From: CAWGCA01 sp963820955
Lineage (GTDB): Bacteria > Pseudomonadota > Gammaproteobacteria > Chromatiales > Chromatiaceae
Length of the DNA: 64,000 nt
Direction: 5' to 3'
Assembly (NCBI GenBank): GCA_963820955.1
Contig: CAWGCA010000041.1
Span: 1 to 64,000 of the forward strand
Shown: positions 17,302 through 27,108 of the stretch, piece by piece
Numbering within the stretch: the first letter of the stretch is position 1
How the letters are laid out: every line of letters begins with the position of its first letter
Translations under genes and position numbers: made by a program
Notes under the pieces: model-generated
What the model was told of the DNA's origin: nothing
The model's input: only the letters and a program-made list of their open reading frames with translations
Database searches by the model: none

Positions 17302-17494
17302 ATACTGCTCCGAATTGAGTAAAGCTTTTTCGCGAAAGGCCAGTAGGTCTGTCGGTTGCTAAGATATTCGGTCTATTGGCCGAACAATAACAAGATTAGC
17401 GCTGGGGCAATAATCGGCAAGATTTTGTGGCTGGGTATTCCAATCCGACCACAAAGCCAGTAGATTTGCGTCCCAGAACAAAATTTTAAATAAA

Positions 17495-18133
17495 TTGAAC
17501 GAAGGTACAAAGAGATTGTTTAGCAATTATTTATTCGATAGGCGAGCCATCTTTCACTGGTCCCACCGGGTTATTCCAGGTGTGTTGGTATTGTTTCTAG
17601 GAAGTCCAATGACGGTGGGTGCCGCTGACAGCGGTTCTGGGGCAGTAAACTCCGATTATCAACTGGAACCGGGTGATGTACTCTCCGTTTCCGTCTGGAA
17701 GGAGGAAGGCCTCCAGCAGGAGGTCCTGGTGCGGCCGGACGGTAAGGTCTCATTTCCCCTGGCCGGCGAGATACAGGGCCAGGGTCGTTCGGTAGAACAG
17801 GTGCGTATGCAGATCACCGAAGGGATCGCCGAGTATATTCCCGATCCGGTTGTGACCGTGTCCCTGATTCAAAATGCCGGAAACAGGCTTTATGTGATCG
17901 GCAGGGTCAACAAGCCCGGTGAGTTTGCGATCAACCGCTATATCGACATTATGCAGGCGTTGGCAATGGCCGGGGGGGTGACGCCCTTTGCGGTTACCAA
18001 GGATATAAAGATCCTGCGGCGTGTTGACGGCGTTCAGCAATCCATCCAGTTTAACTATAACGAGGTTGAGAAGGGGATAAACCTGGACCAGAACATCGTC
18101 CTCCGAGCGGGTGATGTGGTGGTGGTCCCTTAA
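17495..18133 (+). CDS. Polysaccharide export protein (Wza/EpsE family, exosortase-locus type)
   Basis: The protein has about 212 residues. After a signal region (VIPGVLVLFLGSPMTVGAA), the polysaccharide export domain begins at YQLEPGDVLSVSVWKEEGL, continues with VRPDGKVSFPLAGEIQ and ends in an SLBB-like repeat (YVIGRVNKPGEFAI, LRAGDVVVVP). Short export proteins of this size are typical of PEP-CTERM EPS loci. No lipobox cysteine is seen. The start is uncertain: the longest frame begins with TTG at 17495, and another TTG seven codons in has GAAGG upstream. It begins the export/length-control block. Confidence 0.9.
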   Translation: MNEGTKRLFSNYLFDRRAIFHWSHRVIPGVLVLFLGSPMTVGAADSGSGAVNSDYQLEPGDVLSVSVWKEEGLQQEVLVRPDGKVSFPLAGEIQGQGRSVEQVRMQITEGIAEYIPDPVVTVSLIQNAGNRLYVIGRVNKPGEFAINRYIDIMQALAMAGGVTPFAVTKDIKILRRVDGVQQSIQFNYNEVEKGINLDQNIVLRAGDVVVVP

Positions 18134-18284
18134 ATGGTGTCCTCCGTTAACATTTAAGCCGGTGGATACCGATTGCGATACTGCAACGGCAGATATAGCA
18201 CTCGCGTAAATTGAAGTCGTGCTTCACACTGAATCAAGCTTTGCTTGACATGTAATTGAGCCAGTATCTCTGAGTTTTACTGTA

Positions 18285-20081
18285 GTGAATGACATAGAAT
18301 ACGAACAGAACATAGCCCCCGAACAGGAAAAAGGCATCGACGATTACCTGGCTGTACTGCGCCGGCGTAAATGGCAGCTGGTGGTCCCCGCGGTTATCCT
18401 TTTCCTCCTGGCAGCTGCGGTTGCTTTCCTGCTCCCGTCGGTCTACCGCTCGTCAGCCACCATTCTGATTGAGCAGCAGGAGATCCCTATAGACCTGATT
18501 CGCTCCACGGTCACCAGTTATGCCGATCAGCGCATTCAGGTGATCAGCCAGCGGGTGATGACCACCAGCAACCTCAGCGAGATCATCGAAAAATACGACC
18601 TGTACCCGAGTGAGCGCCGCCGCGAGGCCCTGTCGACGGTGATCGATGAGATGCGCGAGGATATCAGTATGGAGATGCTCAGCGCGGATATCGTGGACCC
18701 GCGCAGCGGCCGTCCTACCAGCGCCACCATCGCCTTCACCCTCTCCTATGATAACGAATCACCGGTTCTGGCCCAGAAGGTGGCCAATGAAATCGTTTCG
18801 CTGTATCTTCAGGAAAATCTCAAGACCCGGGCCGAAGCGGCGCGGAACACCTCCAGCTTTCTGGCCGACGAGTCATTGAAACTCGGCGGGCAGGTGGCGG
18901 AGCTGGAGGCCAGAATGGCCGAGTTCAAGGAGCAGCACGTAAACAACCTGCCGGAACTGGTGCAGCTCAACCTGCAAATGATGGATCGCGTCGAGCGCCA
19001 GCTGGCCGACACCGAACAGCAGATCAACAGCCTGGAAGAGCGCCGGATCTACCTGCAGTCAGAACTGGCCCAGATCCAACCCAACAGCAGCCTTTTTTCC
19101 TCGGATGGGCAACGCATCCAGAGCCCGGAAGATCGTCTCAAAGACCTTGAGGCGGAGTATCTGAAAGTGGTTGCGTCCTATTCGGAGAGGCACCCGGATC
19201 GGATCAGGATGAAACGTGAGATCGAGGCCCTTAAAAGAGAGGTGGGTGGGGTCGATCAGCTTGCAGATCTGCAGGACCAGTTGAAGGCGCAGCAGGCCGA
19301 ACTGGCGACGCTGCTGAAACGTTATTCCGAGCAGCACCCGGATGTGCGAAAGTTGGAGCGGAATATCGCGAATACCGAGCGGGCGATAGCAGATGCGGCG
19401 AGCGCGATGCGAAAAAAATCCACCCGACCGCCGGTAGCGAAGCCAGACAACCCGGCCTACATCCAGCTTCAGGCACAGTTGCAGGCGGCGGAATCCGAAC
19501 TGCGCTCGCTGAAGACCCGTCGCGAGGAACAGAAAGCAAAACTGGATGATTATGAACAACGCCTCACCGAGACCCCGGCGGTGGAGCGGGAGTATAAGAC
19601 GCTTGCGCGCGATTACGAGAACGCCACCGTACAGTACCGTGAGATCAAGGCGAAGCAGATGGAAGCGGAACTGGCGGAGGTGCTGGAAAAGGAGCGCAAG
19701 GGCGAGCGTTTCGCTCTGATCGAGCCGCCGTTGCTGGAGGAAGAGCCGGTGAAACCCAACCGCCTGGCAATCCTGTTTCTGGGCCTGGTACTTTCGTTGG
19801 GCGGTGGCATCGGTAACGTTGCTCTGCGCGAAAGCATGGACAACTCGGTACATAGTGCCAGCGATATAGTATCGATCTCGCAGGCACCGCCCTTGGCGAT
19901 CATCCCCGTTATAGCGACGAGCCAGGATCGGCATCGACAGAGCGGGAAGAGGCTACTCATTGTAATAGCGCTTATCGCGGGGGTCGCTATCGTCGCCGCC
20001 GCCATTCATTTCCTGTACCTTCCATTGGACGTGCTCTGGTTTAAGGCGCTGCGTAAGCTTGACCTGCTTGCGATGATGTGA
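18285..20081 (+). CDS. Polysaccharide chain-length determinant (Wzz/EpsF family)
   Basis: The protein has 598 residues. A Wzz domain with a first transmembrane helix (LVVPAVILFLLAAAVAFLL) is followed by a long periplasmic part with coiled coils (about 200-460; LEARMAEFKEQ, LKSLKTRREEQKAKL). A second helix near 490 (NRLAILFLGLVLSLGG) is followed by another near the C-terminus (LLIVIALIAGVAIVAAA). It starts with GTG. It sets polymer length together with the kinase encoded next, which lacks its own membrane activator; that split is normal in this locus type. The extra C-terminal helix is a small oddity. Confidence 0.9.
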   Translation: MNDIEYEQNIAPEQEKGIDDYLAVLRRRKWQLVVPAVILFLLAAAVAFLLPSVYRSSATILIEQQEIPIDLIRSTVTSYADQRIQVISQRVMTTSNLSEIIEKYDLYPSERRREALSTVIDEMREDISMEMLSADIVDPRSGRPTSATIAFTLSYDNESPVLAQKVANEIVSLYLQENLKTRAEAARNTSSFLADESLKLGGQVAELEARMAEFKEQHVNNLPELVQLNLQMMDRVERQLADTEQQINSLEERRIYLQSELAQIQPNSSLFSSDGQRIQSPEDRLKDLEAEYLKVVASYSERHPDRIRMKREIEALKREVGGVDQLADLQDQLKAQQAELATLLKRYSEQHPDVRKLERNIANTERAIADAASAMRKKSTRPPVAKPDNPAYIQLQAQLQAAESELRSLKTRREEQKAKLDDYEQRLTETPAVEREYKTLARDYENATVQYREIKAKQMEAELAEVLEKERKGERFALIEPPLLEEEPVKPNRLAILFLGLVLSLGGGIGNVALRESMDNSVHSASDIVSISQAPPLAIIPVIATSQDRHRQSGKRLLIVIALIAGVAIVAAAIHFLYLPLDVLWFKALRKLDLLAMM

Positions 20082-20310
20082 CGGATGGAGTAGCTGGTGT
20101 ATTCCGACGAGCGGCACCACCAGCAACAGAATTATTAGTTTAAGGGGTTGGGGGAGATCCGCATCTGGGGCGAGAGATACCGACTTTGTCACCAGGTTAA
20201 GCCATGGAATACGCCATGATCCAAGCGTGCTAGTCCAGTCAGATTTAGAGATTAAACTAGACCGGCCGGATAGAATTACCAATTCAGAACATTGATTTCG
20301 ATATAAAGAT

Positions 20311-21141
20311 ATGGAAAAGATTAAACAGGCCCTCGAGCGCGCACGCCAGGAACGAACAACCTCCTCCGAGCCAGAGCAGCGTCGTGAAGAAGAACCCTCC
20401 GGCGGTCGCGACAGCGCCCGGTCGACTCCGCTGGAAACCAGGATTGAGTACTCCAAGACGCGCACAATTGAAGCCTCGGTGGAGCGCCTCCGCGAAAAGC
20501 GAATTATCGTGGGGCAGAAAAACGATGCTATCTCCGATGCCTACAAGTTTCTGCGTACCCATGTCCTGCAACGAATGCGTGCCAATGGCTGGAACGCTCT
20601 AGCCATCACAAGCCCCATGGATGGTAATGGCAAGACAGTTACGGCCATCAATCTGGCCATCAATCTGGCCCGGGAGGTCAATCAAACGGTGCTGTTGGTG
20701 GATCTTGATCTGCGTCGCCCCAGTATCCGAGGCTACTTTGTGGATGAGAAAATTCCGGGTATCAGCGACTATTTGCTGGCGGATCGGGAACTCAGCGAGA
20801 TCCTTTTTCACCCCGGACTCGAGCGCTTGGTGATCCTGCCGGGGGACAAGTCTTTCGCCAACTCCTCGGAGATGCTCTCTTCCCCGAAAGTGGTTCAACT
20901 GGTCGAGGAGTTGAAAACCCGCTATCCGTCTCGCCTGGTCCTGTTCGACATGCCGCCGCTGCTCACCTGTGACGATGTGCTGACGTTTCTGCCCAACATA
21001 GACGCCGTTATGCTGGTGGTGGAAGAAGGAGAGACGAAGAAGGCCGAGTTGGCCCGCGCCTATGATCTGCTGCAAAACACAAACGTTATTGGCACTGTGC
21101 TCAATAAATCGGCCGGGAGCGGATCAGCGTACGGTTATTGA
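20311..21141 (+). CDS. Tyrosine autokinase (BY-kinase) of the EPS locus
   Basis: The protein has 276 residues. Walker A is SPMDGNGKTVTAINLA (residues about 101-116; Asn replaces the usual Glu of GEGKT), Walker A' is LLVDLDLRRPS (about 128-138) and Walker B is LVLFDMPP (about 209-216). The C-terminus ends AYGY, giving a minimal tyrosine tail for autophosphorylation. It works with the Wzz protein upstream in controlling polymerisation and export. A gap of about 230 bases before it shows no gene. Confidence 0.92.
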   Translation: MEKIKQALERARQERTTSSEPEQRREEEPSGGRDSARSTPLETRIEYSKTRTIEASVERLREKRIIVGQKNDAISDAYKFLRTHVLQRMRANGWNALAITSPMDGNGKTVTAINLAINLAREVNQTVLLVDLDLRRPSIRGYFVDEKIPGISDYLLADRELSEILFHPGLERLVILPGDKSFANSSEMLSSPKVVQLVEELKTRYPSRLVLFDMPPLLTCDDVLTFLPNIDAVMLVVEEGETKKAELARAYDLLQNTNVIGTVLNKSAGSGSAYGY

Positions 21142-21230
21142 AGGAAAATGGTAACTGAAATAATGAACGAGCGCCGGAGGTATTAACGCCATTTCTCCAT
21201 AGCCCATCACAACATCGAATCTGATTCAGC

Positions 21231-22166
21231 ATGTACGAAAAATTCTACGGCTTTGAAGAAAAGCCCTTCTCACTGCTTCCCGATCCGTCCTTTCTCTACC
21301 TGGGCAAACAACACAGCATGGCCTATTCCATGTTTGAATACGGCCTCTTGAATCAGGCCGGATTCACTGTCGTCAGCGGTGAGATCGGCTGTGGTAAGAC
21401 GACGTTGATTCGGCATCTCCTCAACCAACTACCCATGAATCTTACAGTTGGGCTGATCAGTAATACTCATCAATCGTTCGGTCAGCTGCTGCAATGGGTT
21501 CTCCTTGCCTTCGGCCTTGATTACAAGGGCAAAGAGAACGTGGAATTGCACGAGGTTTTCTGTGATTTCCTGATTAAAGAGTATGCCAAGGGGCGCAGGA
21601 CCGTCCTGATCATAGACGAGGCCCAGAATCTTACCACCGAGACACTTGAAGAGCTGCGCATGTTATCCAACATCAACGCGGACAAGTATCAGGTGCTGCA
21701 ACTTATTCTGGTCGGCCAACCGCAATTGAAACAGAAACTATCTCAGCCGGAACTGGAGCAGTTTACCCAGCGAATTGCTGTTGACTATCACCTGCGCGCC
21801 CTGTCCGAAGAGGAGACCATCAAGTATATTGGTCATCGCGTTCTACACGCCGGCGGCAGTGCGGATCTTTTCACTGTCAAAGCCTGCAAAAAGGTCTACC
21901 AGAACACCAAGGGTACACCACGTCTGATTAACGTCTTATGCGACACTGCCCTAGTCTACGGCTATGCGGAGAGTGCTGTACAGATTGACGAACGGATAGT
22001 CAACAACGTTATCGAAGATAAAAAGGAAAGTCTTGCGCCGCGCCAGGTTGCTGAAAAGGAAAATCAGCCAGAGGCGAAAGATTCCCCGGCACTGGATGAT
22101 TCCGCCGTGATGGCCTTCGCCCGGGAAATGGCGGAGGAATTTTTCTCGCGTTTGCGAAAAAAATAG
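21231..22166 (+). CDS. Exosortase-locus secretion-type AAA ATPase (ExeA-like)
   Basis: The protein has 311 residues and starts MYEKFYGFEEKPFSLLPDP, which is characteristic of the family. Walker A is GEIGCGKTT (50-58) and Walker B is LIIDEAQNL (126-134), followed by an arginine-finger and lid region (FTQRIAVDYHLRAL). Proteins of this subfamily regularly follow the tyrosine kinase gene in PEP-CTERM EPS loci. The precise role is unknown; a motor or chaperone for assembly is inferred from ExeA. Confidence 0.9.
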   Translation: MYEKFYGFEEKPFSLLPDPSFLYLGKQHSMAYSMFEYGLLNQAGFTVVSGEIGCGKTTLIRHLLNQLPMNLTVGLISNTHQSFGQLLQWVLLAFGLDYKGKENVELHEVFCDFLIKEYAKGRRTVLIIDEAQNLTTETLEELRMLSNINADKYQVLQLILVGQPQLKQKLSQPELEQFTQRIAVDYHLRALSEEETIKYIGHRVLHAGGSADLFTVKACKKVYQNTKGTPRLINVLCDTALVYGYAESAVQIDERIVNNVIEDKKESLAPRQVAEKENQPEAKDSPALDDSAVMAFAREMAEEFFSRLRKK

Positions 22167-22331
22167 TGAGAAGACTTCTAGGAATGAATTCTCAATATCT
22201 CGTGGATATCATCAAATGACAAATTGTATAGTGATGGGGCCAGCAGCTATACGTCATGGTCTGGTTGATTCAGCGATTGAGCATGCGCTCAAGGAGAGAT
22301 AGATAGTGTCCGGCCAAAAACTAGAGCGGCT

Positions 22332-22402
22332 GTCATTCCGGCGTATGCCGGAATCCAGTAATCTCTGGAATTTCCTGGATCCCGGCCTTCACCAGGATGA
22401 CG
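22332..22402. repeat. Dispersed palindromic repeat (REP-like), copy 2
   Basis: It begins GTCATTCCGGCGTATGCCGG, continues AATCCAGTAA, then CTGGATCCCGGCCTTCACC and ends AGGATGACG. It matches copy 1 at 9763-9832 closely. It lies just before the rml remnant, so it may have taken part in rearrangement there. Confidence 0.85.
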
Positions 22403-22455
22403 CAAATTAAAAAAATCGGTTTCTGGTTGCTTCCTGGATAAACACAGAGAATACA

Positions 22456-22950
22456 ATGAAAGGCATCATCCTCGCCGGTGGCTCCGGCACCCGTCTCCAT
22501 CCCCTGACGCGCTCGGTCAGCAAACAGCTCATGCCGGTTTACGACAAGCCGATGATCTATTATCCCTTATCCACGCTCATGCTGGCGGGTATTCGAGACA
22601 TTCTCATTATCACCACCCCTGAAGATACATTGGCGTTTCAGCGCCTGCTGGGTGACGGTGCCCAATTCGGCATTAATCTGCAATACGCCGTGCAGCCAAA
22701 ACCGGAAGGATTGGCGCAGGCCTTCATTATCGGGCGTGATTTTATCGGTAACGATGCCTGCAGTCTGGTTCTCGGCGATAATATTTTTTACGGGCACGGT
22801 ATGGGTACCAACCTGTCCAACGCGGTAGGGCGTGAGTCGGGTGCGACGGTGTTTGCTTACCGGGTGAGTGATCCTGAACGTTATGGTGTGGTGGAATTCG
22901 ATAAGCAGCGCCGGGCGCTTTCAATAGAGGAAAAGCCAGATAATCCCCGC
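22456..22950 (+). pseudogene. rmlA: Glucose-1-phosphate thymidylyltransferase, N-terminal 165 residues only
   Basis: MKGIILAGGSGTRLHPLT, then KQLMPVYDKPMIYYPLS, GLAQAFIIG and VLGDNIFYG are classic RmlA. The match stops at EEKPDNPR (residue 165 of a usual ~290). The frame then continues with foreign codons to a stop at 23037 (193 codons in all). The next bases belong to the end of rmlB in another frame, so this is a deletion junction. The truncated enzyme lacks the dimer and much of the sugar-binding half and is unlikely to work. Confidence 0.88.
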
Positions 22951-23300
22951 TTGTGGTTCTGCAAAAGGGAAGTCCAGGTGAGACTTATAATATTGGGGGT
23001 TGTAACGCGTGGGCGAATATCGATATTGTCAACCTAGTATGTGATCGACTCGACAAACTTAAGCCTGGAAGTAAGCCGAAAGAAAAATTAATAACTTATG
23101 TTAAAGATCGTCCTGGACACGATAGGCGCTATGCAATAGATTCTAGGAAAATTATTGATGAATTGAGTTGGGCACCGTCATTTACGTTAACAACTGGTAT
23201 CGAACAAACATTACATTGGTATCTGAATAATCAGGAGTGGTGTTTGCGTGTACGGGATGGCTCCTATACGGAATATTACGTGAAACAATACGCGATCTGA
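22951..23300 (+). pseudogene. rmlB: dTDP-glucose 4,6-dehydratase, C-terminal fragment
   Basis: From about 22953 the frame reads VLQKGSPGETYNIGG, later ITYVKDRPGHDRRYAID, then a helix and WYLNN and KQYAI, matching the last third of RmlB. The catalytic YxxxK and nucleotide-binding parts are missing. It is joined directly to the rmlA fragment upstream. The following 23301-23484 holds only short broken frames. Whether this is a real deletion or an assembly join cannot be told from sequence. Confidence 0.88.
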
Positions 23301-23484
23301 AGTGAATGGAGGAAACGCCAGCTAATTGCAGGTGTGGTTGTCCTTGCTAGTAAGCATAGTGGCTAGAAACTGGAAGTATATAACGACCTGCGAAAATCCC
23401 AGATAGAACTGCACAAGCTAAAAGCGCTCGGTTTGAACGAGATTGATGCTTTAAACAGAGCAAACAAAGAGAGTGTTATAGTCA

Positions 23485-24312
23485 ATGGTAAAATTCATAA
23501 TATTAACCTTGCCTAGAACAGGATCTACTTTTCTTCGTTTATGGCTGAATAATCATCCAAATATTAGATGTCATGGTGAAATTTTCTTAAGAAGCTACGA
23601 TGCAAAAGATGGCTTCCGTTCTTTTACTGAAAGTGAGCATTTCTATAATTATCTGAATGGTTTGTTTGGTAATCGTTTGTTTTCCCGTATTCCGGGAAAT
23701 TTGTGTTTATCGTTTTTGGTGAAAAGATATTTTGATTCATTTTACTATAATCGAAACCACTCGGCCCCATGGGTCGATATGAAAAGTTGGAACGACTACC
23801 AAAGCCGGAGTCCAGATGTTGTGGATAAAGCACTAGGTTTCAAGGTGATGCTAAGCCACGTTGAAGAGTATCATCCATTGCAAAGTATCATCGCCAACGA
23901 AAATTATAAAATAATAAAATTGAGTAGGAAAAATATACTAAAATCAAGTCTTTCATCAATCTTGATGAAAAAGCGCAATGTTGCACATTCAGTCGAAAAC
24001 ATTGAGGCCAGGAAAGTACACGTAGATCCAGAGAGTTTGGTTAAGCAGCTTAAGAAACAAGAAAAAGATACTTTAAAATTAAACTCATTATTTCCTAGCA
24101 ATCAGACTATGAATATTACTTATGAAGAATTATTCGCCGACAATGACTATTTGTTTCGCAATATTTTAAGTTTCATTGAGGTGTCGTCCGATAATATAAA
24201 AAAGCCTGCCTTAAAAAAAATAAGTCCTGCCGAAATTAAAGATATTATTTCCAATTATGATGAAGTGCGAAAGGTTTTAGAAAATCGTGGGTACGAAGAA
24301 TATTTAATTTAA
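23485..24312 (+). CDS. Sulfotransferase-like protein
   Basis: The protein has 275 residues. Near the N-terminus LTLPRTGSTFLRLWLNNHP is the 5'-phosphosulfate loop of PAPS-dependent sulfotransferases, and IIKLSRKNILKSSLS at about 150 is the 3'-phosphate-binding stretch (R..., S...). It would transfer sulfate to a sugar or lipid carrier during EPS assembly. AT-rich, unlike the backbone, which points to transfer of this block. The acceptor is unknown. Confidence 0.8.
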   Translation: MVKFIILTLPRTGSTFLRLWLNNHPNIRCHGEIFLRSYDAKDGFRSFTESEHFYNYLNGLFGNRLFSRIPGNLCLSFLVKRYFDSFYYNRNHSAPWVDMKSWNDYQSRSPDVVDKALGFKVMLSHVEEYHPLQSIIANENYKIIKLSRKNILKSSLSSILMKKRNVAHSVENIEARKVHVDPESLVKQLKKQEKDTLKLNSLFPSNQTMNITYEELFADNDYLFRNILSFIEVSSDNIKKPALKKISPAEIKDIISNYDEVRKVLENRGYEEYLI

Positions 24313-24848
24313 TCTGCATCTCAGGTCAGTGAGGAAGGATTAGCAGAATCTGCCATATAGCTTCGCTAATAATTTTCTAAGTCGTCAGGTGTTAATGGCA
24401 GGTATTTACTACATAAATGGTGATGTTCCGACCGAGATATAGCCTACATAGTTTGTAGGTAATAATACAAAGCTTTGCTTTTCGAGCTCTTGGGGTATCC
24501 CTATACGCTATGACTTATTGGGTCCACAAACGCTATTTTTTATATTAACTAATACAAAGCCGATTTTTTTGATGGATATTGTCAATTGGAACTATGAGAT
24601 ACCAACAGTTTATCACCCTTTTAATCATATAGATAAGCTATGGTCCGGGCCTATATTTGATGTTGTACGCATAGATGATCGATTGTGCATAAAAGAGGCT
24701 TTCGTGAACGAAGCTTCGAAAAGTGTAGTTGGGCTTTGGGAACCACAGTTTGAATTGATGTCATAGAATAGATTCTTTAAGTCAATTAGCATATTAATGG
24801 CAATATAGTGGACACCATCGAAACAGTATTTATCTGAGATCATATACA
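24313..24848. other. AT-rich stretch with possible broken gene
   Basis: No intact gene is recognised. A short frame near 24394 reads MAGIYYINGDVP and then stops. A second open frame, 24518-24766, reads through LMDIVNWNYEIPTVYH to LWEPQFELMS. Together they could be a decayed gene; the first piece loosely recalls the beginning of an amidotransferase/asparagine-synthetase-like protein but lacks the catalytic Cys2. Treat as debris. Confidence 0.3.
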
Positions 24849-26222
24849 TTGTTAGGCACTTCGGAAATTATACGGAAACTTGAAAAATTTCTTAATCATG
24901 GTCACGAAAGGACCATTAGAGCAAAAAAAAATATACTCATATCTTTTTTTCTGAAAGGAGCCGATGTTTTAATTGGCATAATTTTAGTCCCGATCTCCAT
25001 AAGCTATCTGGGTACTACAAATTATGGGGTTTGGTTAACAATAAGTTCCCTAACGACTTGGATGATTTTCTTTGATGTCGGTTTGGGAAACGGGTTAAGA
25101 AATAAATTTGCAGAAGCGGTCGCCCTTGGAAACGATAGGCTGGCCAGAGAATATGTAAGTAGTGCCTATGCAACACTATTGATAGTAGTTTCTTTTTTGA
25201 TTCTTTTGTTTGTGTTTCTCAACAGCTATTTAGATTGGACGTTAATACTTAACTCTCCTCCAGAACTAAGAAGCAATCTCAGCGTATTGGCGCTAATAGT
25301 TTTCATTGCTTTTGCAGTTCGATTAGTGCTGAAACTAATATCAGATTTATTGCTTGCTTACCACAGAACAGCACTGAGAGACTTTATTTTAGTTTTGGGA
25401 AGAGTGTTGACCCTGGGTTTGATTATTATATTATCGAAAAAAACCAACCAATCCTTAGTATATTTTGGGAGTATTTACTCTCTAGCACCACTAGTAGTTC
25501 TCTTTATCTCTACAGTTTTACTTTTCAAATTATTTTTTAGGGAATACCAACCATCTTTTCAAAGTATAAACTGGAAAAGTTCAGGTTCTTTGTTTACTCT
25601 GGGCGTTAATTTTTTTGTTATTCAGATATCTATTACTGTTCTTTTCATGACGGACAACGTAATAATATCCCAATTATTTGGTCCTGCAGAAGTAACCCCC
25701 TACCATATAGCACACAAATATTTCGGGGTGGTTTTAATGGGTTTTACAGTAGTCATGTCTCCGTTCTGGTCTTCATTTACAGAGGCATACGCGAGAAAGG
25801 ATATCACATGGATAAGAAGAATCATTAGAAATTTACTAAAAGTATGGATTGCAACTAGTATTTTGGCAATCATACTTTTGGTATTCTCAGGCTTTATCTA
25901 TGAGTTATGGATAGGGAACCAAGTTCGCGTTGAATTTCAGATTTCCTTGTTTTGGGCCGTTTTCGTTATTCTGCAGAGCCTGAATATGATATACACTTTT
26001 TTCCTAAATGGAGTAGGTAAAATAAAAATCCAGATGCTTACCGCCGTGGTCACCATATTTCTAAATATTCCACTATCGATATTATTTTCCTACCAACTCG
26101 GATTGGGTCCTTCTGGAGTGATTCTCGCTACCAATGTTTCTATATTAATGTACATTGTTTTTAGAAGTATTCAGACATACAAAATACTTTCCGGAAAAGC
26201 CATTGGTATTTGGAATAGTTGA
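24849..26222 (+). CDS. Polysaccharide flippase (Wzx-like, MATE/MVF superfamily)
   Basis: The protein has 457 residues with about 12-14 hydrophobic helices. The first segment (KNILISFFLKGADVLIGIIL) and LGTTNYGVWLTISSLTTW are typical of oligosaccharide flippases. It would move undecaprenyl-linked repeat units to the periplasm. The longest frame begins TTG; no strong ribosome site decides it. Its stop lies one base before the start of the next gene. Confidence 0.85.
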   Translation: MLGTSEIIRKLEKFLNHGHERTIRAKKNILISFFLKGADVLIGIILVPISISYLGTTNYGVWLTISSLTTWMIFFDVGLGNGLRNKFAEAVALGNDRLAREYVSSAYATLLIVVSFLILLFVFLNSYLDWTLILNSPPELRSNLSVLALIVFIAFAVRLVLKLISDLLLAYHRTALRDFILVLGRVLTLGLIIILSKKTNQSLVYFGSIYSLAPLVVLFISTVLLFKLFFREYQPSFQSINWKSSGSLFTLGVNFFVIQISITVLFMTDNVIISQLFGPAEVTPYHIAHKYFGVVLMGFTVVMSPFWSSFTEAYARKDITWIRRIIRNLLKVWIATSILAIILLVFSGFIYELWIGNQVRVEFQISLFWAVFVILQSLNMIYTFFLNGVGKIKIQMLTAVVTIFLNIPLSILFSYQLGLGPSGVILATNVSILMYIVFRSIQTYKILSGKAIGIWNS

Positions 26223-26223
26223 T

Positions 26224-27108
26224 ATGTATTCTAACCCAAACTTTATAATTGTTGGTGCGGCAAAATGTGGGACAACATCGCTTGCTAGATACTTGGAGCA
26301 GCACCCTGACGTTTTTATCCATCCTAAAAAAGAACCGCGTTTTTTCATAAAAGATACTATCCGTAGAATATCCAAGGAAGATCCGTTATTCGAAGGTGTC
26401 TTCTCTGGTACGGTGTTTGATGAAAAAACTTATTTCGATATCTTTCCCCGAGAAATAAGAATGACTGGAGAAGCAAGTGTTCATTATTTATATCATTACG
26501 AAGAGTCAATTAAAAGTATCAAAAAATATGTAGGAGATATTCCCATTATAATTCTCCTTAGAGATCCTATTGAAAGAGCTATTTCGAATTGGGCCTATAA
26601 TGCACGCGATTTTGATTCTTTCGAAGCTTCAATTGAAAAAGAACAATACAGAAAAATGAAGGGGTACAATTCATTCTGGTTTTATAAGTCGCTGGGGTTA
26701 TATTATGAGCAAGTTAGTGCATACAAAAATAATTTCTCAAAGACTAAAGTTGTAATTTATGACGATTTTATTAGAGATACCGCTAGAATTGTTGGCGATG
26801 TCTTCAGATTTCTTAATCTGGACGACAACGTCAAAATAGATACTGGTAAAATTCACAATAAAATTACTATATATTCACCTAAGAGTGTTCTTATCAAAAA
26901 AGCACTTCAAAGAAAACTAGTGCCCTTTAAAATATTAAGAAGAAAAACCCAAAGTGGCTCTTTACTATATAATGCGTTGTTTTTTCAAAAAACAAAAATT
27001 GTTTCTTCCGAGATCATATCGGAATTAAAAGAATTTTACGCAGAAGATCTCAAGAAGCTAAGAGTACTTTTGAAGTTAAGTTTAGATGGGTGGTGTAAAC
27101 AACATTAA
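26224..27108 (+). CDS. Sulfotransferase (heparan/NodH-like family)
   Basis: The protein has 294 residues. MYSNPNFIIVGAAKCGTTSLARYL has the PAPS 5'-phosphosulfate loop (GAAKCGTTS), and IIILLRDPIERAISNWAYN is the 3'-phosphate motif (R-D-P-x-x-R-A-x-S). This is the classical Sulfotransfer_1 pattern. The start at 26224 is chosen because the flippase stops at 26222; the longer frame to 26155 would overlap it. With the other sulfotransferase it indicates a sulfated polymer. Confidence 0.9.
   Translation: MYSNPNFIIVGAAKCGTTSLARYLEQHPDVFIHPKKEPRFFIKDTIRRISKEDPLFEGVFSGTVFDEKTYFDIFPREIRMTGEASVHYLYHYEESIKSIKKYVGDIPIIILLRDPIERAISNWAYNARDFDSFEASIEKEQYRKMKGYNSFWFYKSLGLYYEQVSAYKNNFSKTKVVIYDDFIRDTARIVGDVFRFLNLDDNVKIDTGKIHNKITIYSPKSVLIKKALQRKLVPFKILRRKTQSGSLLYNALFFQKTKIVSSEIISELKEFYAEDLKKLRVLLKLSLDGWCKQH

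Noticed and set aside
17395..17425. Possible sigma-54 promoter before the export gene (GG-N10-GC)
   Set aside because: Only the GG and GC pairs fit; the rest of the TGGCAC-N5-TTGC consensus is poor.
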